A stretch of 15,182 bases of DNA from Stenotrophomonas maltophilia. GTDB lineage: Bacteria; Pseudomonadota; Gammaproteobacteria; Xanthomonadales; Xanthomonadaceae. The position numbers and the translations under genes were made by a program. Position 1 is the stretch's first letter. Each line of letters starts with the position of its first letter. The stretch lies in the NCBI GenBank assembly GCA_002387845.1, contig DGLB01000016.1:1-15182 (forward strand), read 5' to 3'. Below, piece after piece: positions 13,840 to 15,182 of the stretch. The notes under the pieces were generated by a model, which did not search any database, was not told the origin of the DNA, and saw only the letters and a program-made list of their open reading frames with translations.

Positions 13840-15009
13840 GTGGCTGCTAAAAAAACTGCAAAGAAGGCCGTCCAGGCCGCCAAGAAAACCGCCAAGCCTG
13901 TAGCAAAAAAGGCGGCCAAGTCCGTTGCCAAGAAGCCGGCGACCAAACCGGTCGTGGCCAAGAAGGCGGCTGTAAAGCCGGCCGCGAAGGCTCCGGCCAA
14001 GAAGGTCGCTGCGCCGGCCAAGGCCGCCCCGAAGAAGGCGGCTCCGGCGAAAAAGCCGGCGGCCAAGCCGGCAGTGGCGAAGAAGGCCGCTGCCAAGCCG
14101 GTGGCCAAGACCCCTGCGAAGAAGGTCGCCGCTCCGGTCAAGACCGCAAAAGTACCCGCAAAGCCGGCGGCCAAGCCCGCGCCGGCCAAGCCGGCCGCTG
14201 CCAAGCCGGCACCGGTCAAGGCTGCCAGCAAGCCCGTGGCAGCCAAGCCGGCCGCAAAGCCGGCTGCAGCACCCGTAGTGAAGTCCGCACCGAAGTCGGC
14301 TCCGCCGGCTCCGGCCAAGTCTGTCCCGGCCAAGGCCGCGGCCAAGCCTGCTCCTGCCCCGGCCGCTGCGCCGAAGGCGGCAGCGGCGACCTCCGCTCCG
14401 AAGGCCCCGCAAAACAAGAATCCCGTGCCCGTTTCGAAATCGCCTGCAAAAACCCCCGCCAAGCCCGAGACCACTGCCAAGCCTGTCGTGCAGCGTCCTG
14501 TCGGCAAGGTCGCCGTGGCCGTCGCCGCACGCTCGTCCGCCCCGGCCCCGCGCACCAAGGTCAAGGTCGTGGAGTTCAAGACCGACGAGGCCACCGGCCG
14601 TCCGATCCTGCCCGCCGGCTACAAGCCGACGGCAGACGAGGAGTACATGAGCACGCTGCAGCTGGAGTATTTCCGCCAGCGTCTGCAGCAGTGGCGCGCC
14701 GAGCTGGTCGAAGAGTCCAAGCAGACCATCGAGAACCTCAAGGAAGAAGTCCGCGACATCGGCGACGAAGCCGAACGCGCCACCCGCGAGACGGAAAACT
14801 CGCTCGAGCTGCGTACCCGCGACCGCTACCGCAAGTTGATCGGCAAGATCGAAAGCACCCTGAAGCGTCTGGAAGCCGGCGACTACGGCTACTGCGTCGA
14901 CACCGGTGAAGAAATCGGCCTGGACCGCCTCGAAGCGCGTCTGACCGCCGAACGCACCATCGACGCCCAGGAGCGTTGGGAGCACATGCAGAAGCAGCAG
15001 GGCGACTGA
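13840..15009 (+). CDS. dksA: DksA-family RNA polymerase regulator with Lys/Ala/Pro-rich tail
   Basis: This 389-residue protein joins a low-complexity Lys/Ala/Pro tail (about 1-240, histone-H1- or AlgP-like) to a DksA core (about 241-389). Core features: EEYM (267-270), coiled coil about 275-345 with SLELRTRDRYRKLI, and the finger region GDYGYCVDTGEEIG. Only the first of the four zinc-finger cysteines remains: C352, T355, T373, A376 at the exact spacing of E. coli C114/C117/C135/C138. The coiled-coil tip is D309-x-x-E312-x-A314, against DxxDxA in E. coli. It probably binds the RNA polymerase secondary channel without zinc, while the basic tail may bind DNA. The GTG at 13840 follows AAGGAAGAG (13825-13833); the MAAKKTAKK start matches the composition of the tail. 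Confidence 0.88.
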   Translation: MAAKKTAKKAVQAAKKTAKPVAKKAAKSVAKKPATKPVVAKKAAVKPAAKAPAKKVAAPAKAAPKKAAPAKKPAAKPAVAKKAAAKPVAKTPAKKVAAPVKTAKVPAKPAAKPAPAKPAAAKPAPVKAASKPVAAKPAAKPAAAPVVKSAPKSAPPAPAKSVPAKAAAKPAPAPAAAPKAAAATSAPKAPQNKNPVPVSKSPAKTPAKPETTAKPVVQRPVGKVAVAVAARSSAPAPRTKVKVVEFKTDEATGRPILPAGYKPTADEEYMSTLQLEYFRQRLQQWRAELVEESKQTIENLKEEVRDIGDEAERATRETENSLELRTRDRYRKLIGKIESTLKRLEAGDYGYCVDTGEEIGLDRLEARLTAERTIDAQERWEHMQKQQGD

Positions 15010-15033
15010 TCGCTTCCTGTCGCTGATTGCGCG

Positions 15034-15059
15034 AAAACCCGGCTCCGGCCGGGTTTTTT
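15034..15059 (+). terminator. Rho-independent terminator of the dksA-like gene
   Basis: AAAACCCGGC (15034-15043) pairs perfectly with GCCGGGTTTT (15048-15057) around a TCCG loop, and the T-run continues to 15059. It lies 24 bp after the stop codon. This is the clearest intrinsic terminator in the window. Confidence 0.95.
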
Positions 15060-15109
15060 GTTGCTGGTGGATTTGTGCGAACAACCGGTGGCCATCGGTT
15101 TGCGTGCTT

Positions 15110-15182
15110 GGGCGTGCCGGGGTGGGTTTGCGGGACCCTAGAAAACATGGATGTTTTCTACGAGCCCCCATGGGTGAAGGCG
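15110..15182. repeat. Nested inverted-repeat element, truncated second copy
   Basis: Positions 15110-15173 match 61-124 with a single mismatch (C at 15138 for G at 89), which shortens the inner hairpin to 10 bp (15139-15148 with 15151-15160). The window ends before the expected right arm. The flank upstream (about 15077-15095) resembles, in reverse complement, the flank to the right of the first copy, so the repeated unit may be longer than the arms. Confidence 0.75.

Noticed and set aside
13723..15171. Minus-strand 482-residue Gly/Arg/Leu-rich open frame
   Set aside because: It is the antisense of the Lys/Ala/Pro repeats and of the conserved DksA core, and starts inside the terminal repeat.
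61..15173. Window as a composite mobile element bounded by direct repeats
   Set aside because: The interior is conserved housekeeping gene order with uniform GC and no transposase or integrase; the repeat is better read as a dispersed intergenic element.

Overview
The window is an ordinary-looking, high-GC stretch of gammaproteobacterial chromosome, most likely from Stenotrophomonas or a close Xanthomonadaceae relative. Three things point there: GTAG-headed REP palindromes of the type described as SMAG in Stenotrophomonas maltophilia (6901-6976 and 9849-9871), an Ala/Lys/Pro-tailed DksA-like protein, and codon use dominated by GC-ending codons. I see no prophage, transposase, rRNA, tRNA or CRISPR array.

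Layout. Positions 1-326 hold no gene, but contain a nested inverted-repeat element (61-166) and the suhB terminator. suhB (minus) and trmJ (plus) diverge. trmJ is followed by a two-gene unit: a periplasmic PhnD-like binding protein, overlapping by 4 bp a membrane GGDEF-EAL cyclic-di-GMP protein. Convergent to that unit is epmB (minus), which diverges from efp; the EF-P beta-lysylation enzyme therefore sits beside its substrate. After a hairpin and a SMAG dimer comes a plus-strand run mtaD-ubiG-mupP, the same order as PA3170-PA3172 of Pseudomonas aeruginosa: MTA/SAH deaminase, ubiquinone methyltransferase and MurNAc-6-P phosphatase. A single SMAG unit separates it from a short, divergent squalene/phytoene-synthase-family gene.

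The 484 bp between that gene and the convergent next operon form a repeat island. It holds 23 tandem 9-bp units, then a 148-bp element with perfect 33-bp inverted arms and an inner hairpin, then three 13-bp repeats. The minus-strand operon is yidD-pyrC-M23 peptidase, tightly packed (TGAaATG and TGATG junctions). Divergent from it is a DksA-family gene with its own promoter and a strong intrinsic terminator. The window ends in a second, truncated copy of the element seen at 61-166.

How the genes work together: most are housekeeping (tRNA modification, EF-P modification, quinone synthesis, cell-wall recycling, pyrimidine synthesis, membrane protein insertion). The parts most worth following up are the binding-protein/GGDEF-EAL pair as a probable ligand-sensing c-di-GMP switch, the DksA-like protein with a histone-H1-like tail and only one of four zinc-finger cysteines, a dihydroorotase with Gln in place of the first metal-binding His, and the family of nested palindromes at gene ends.
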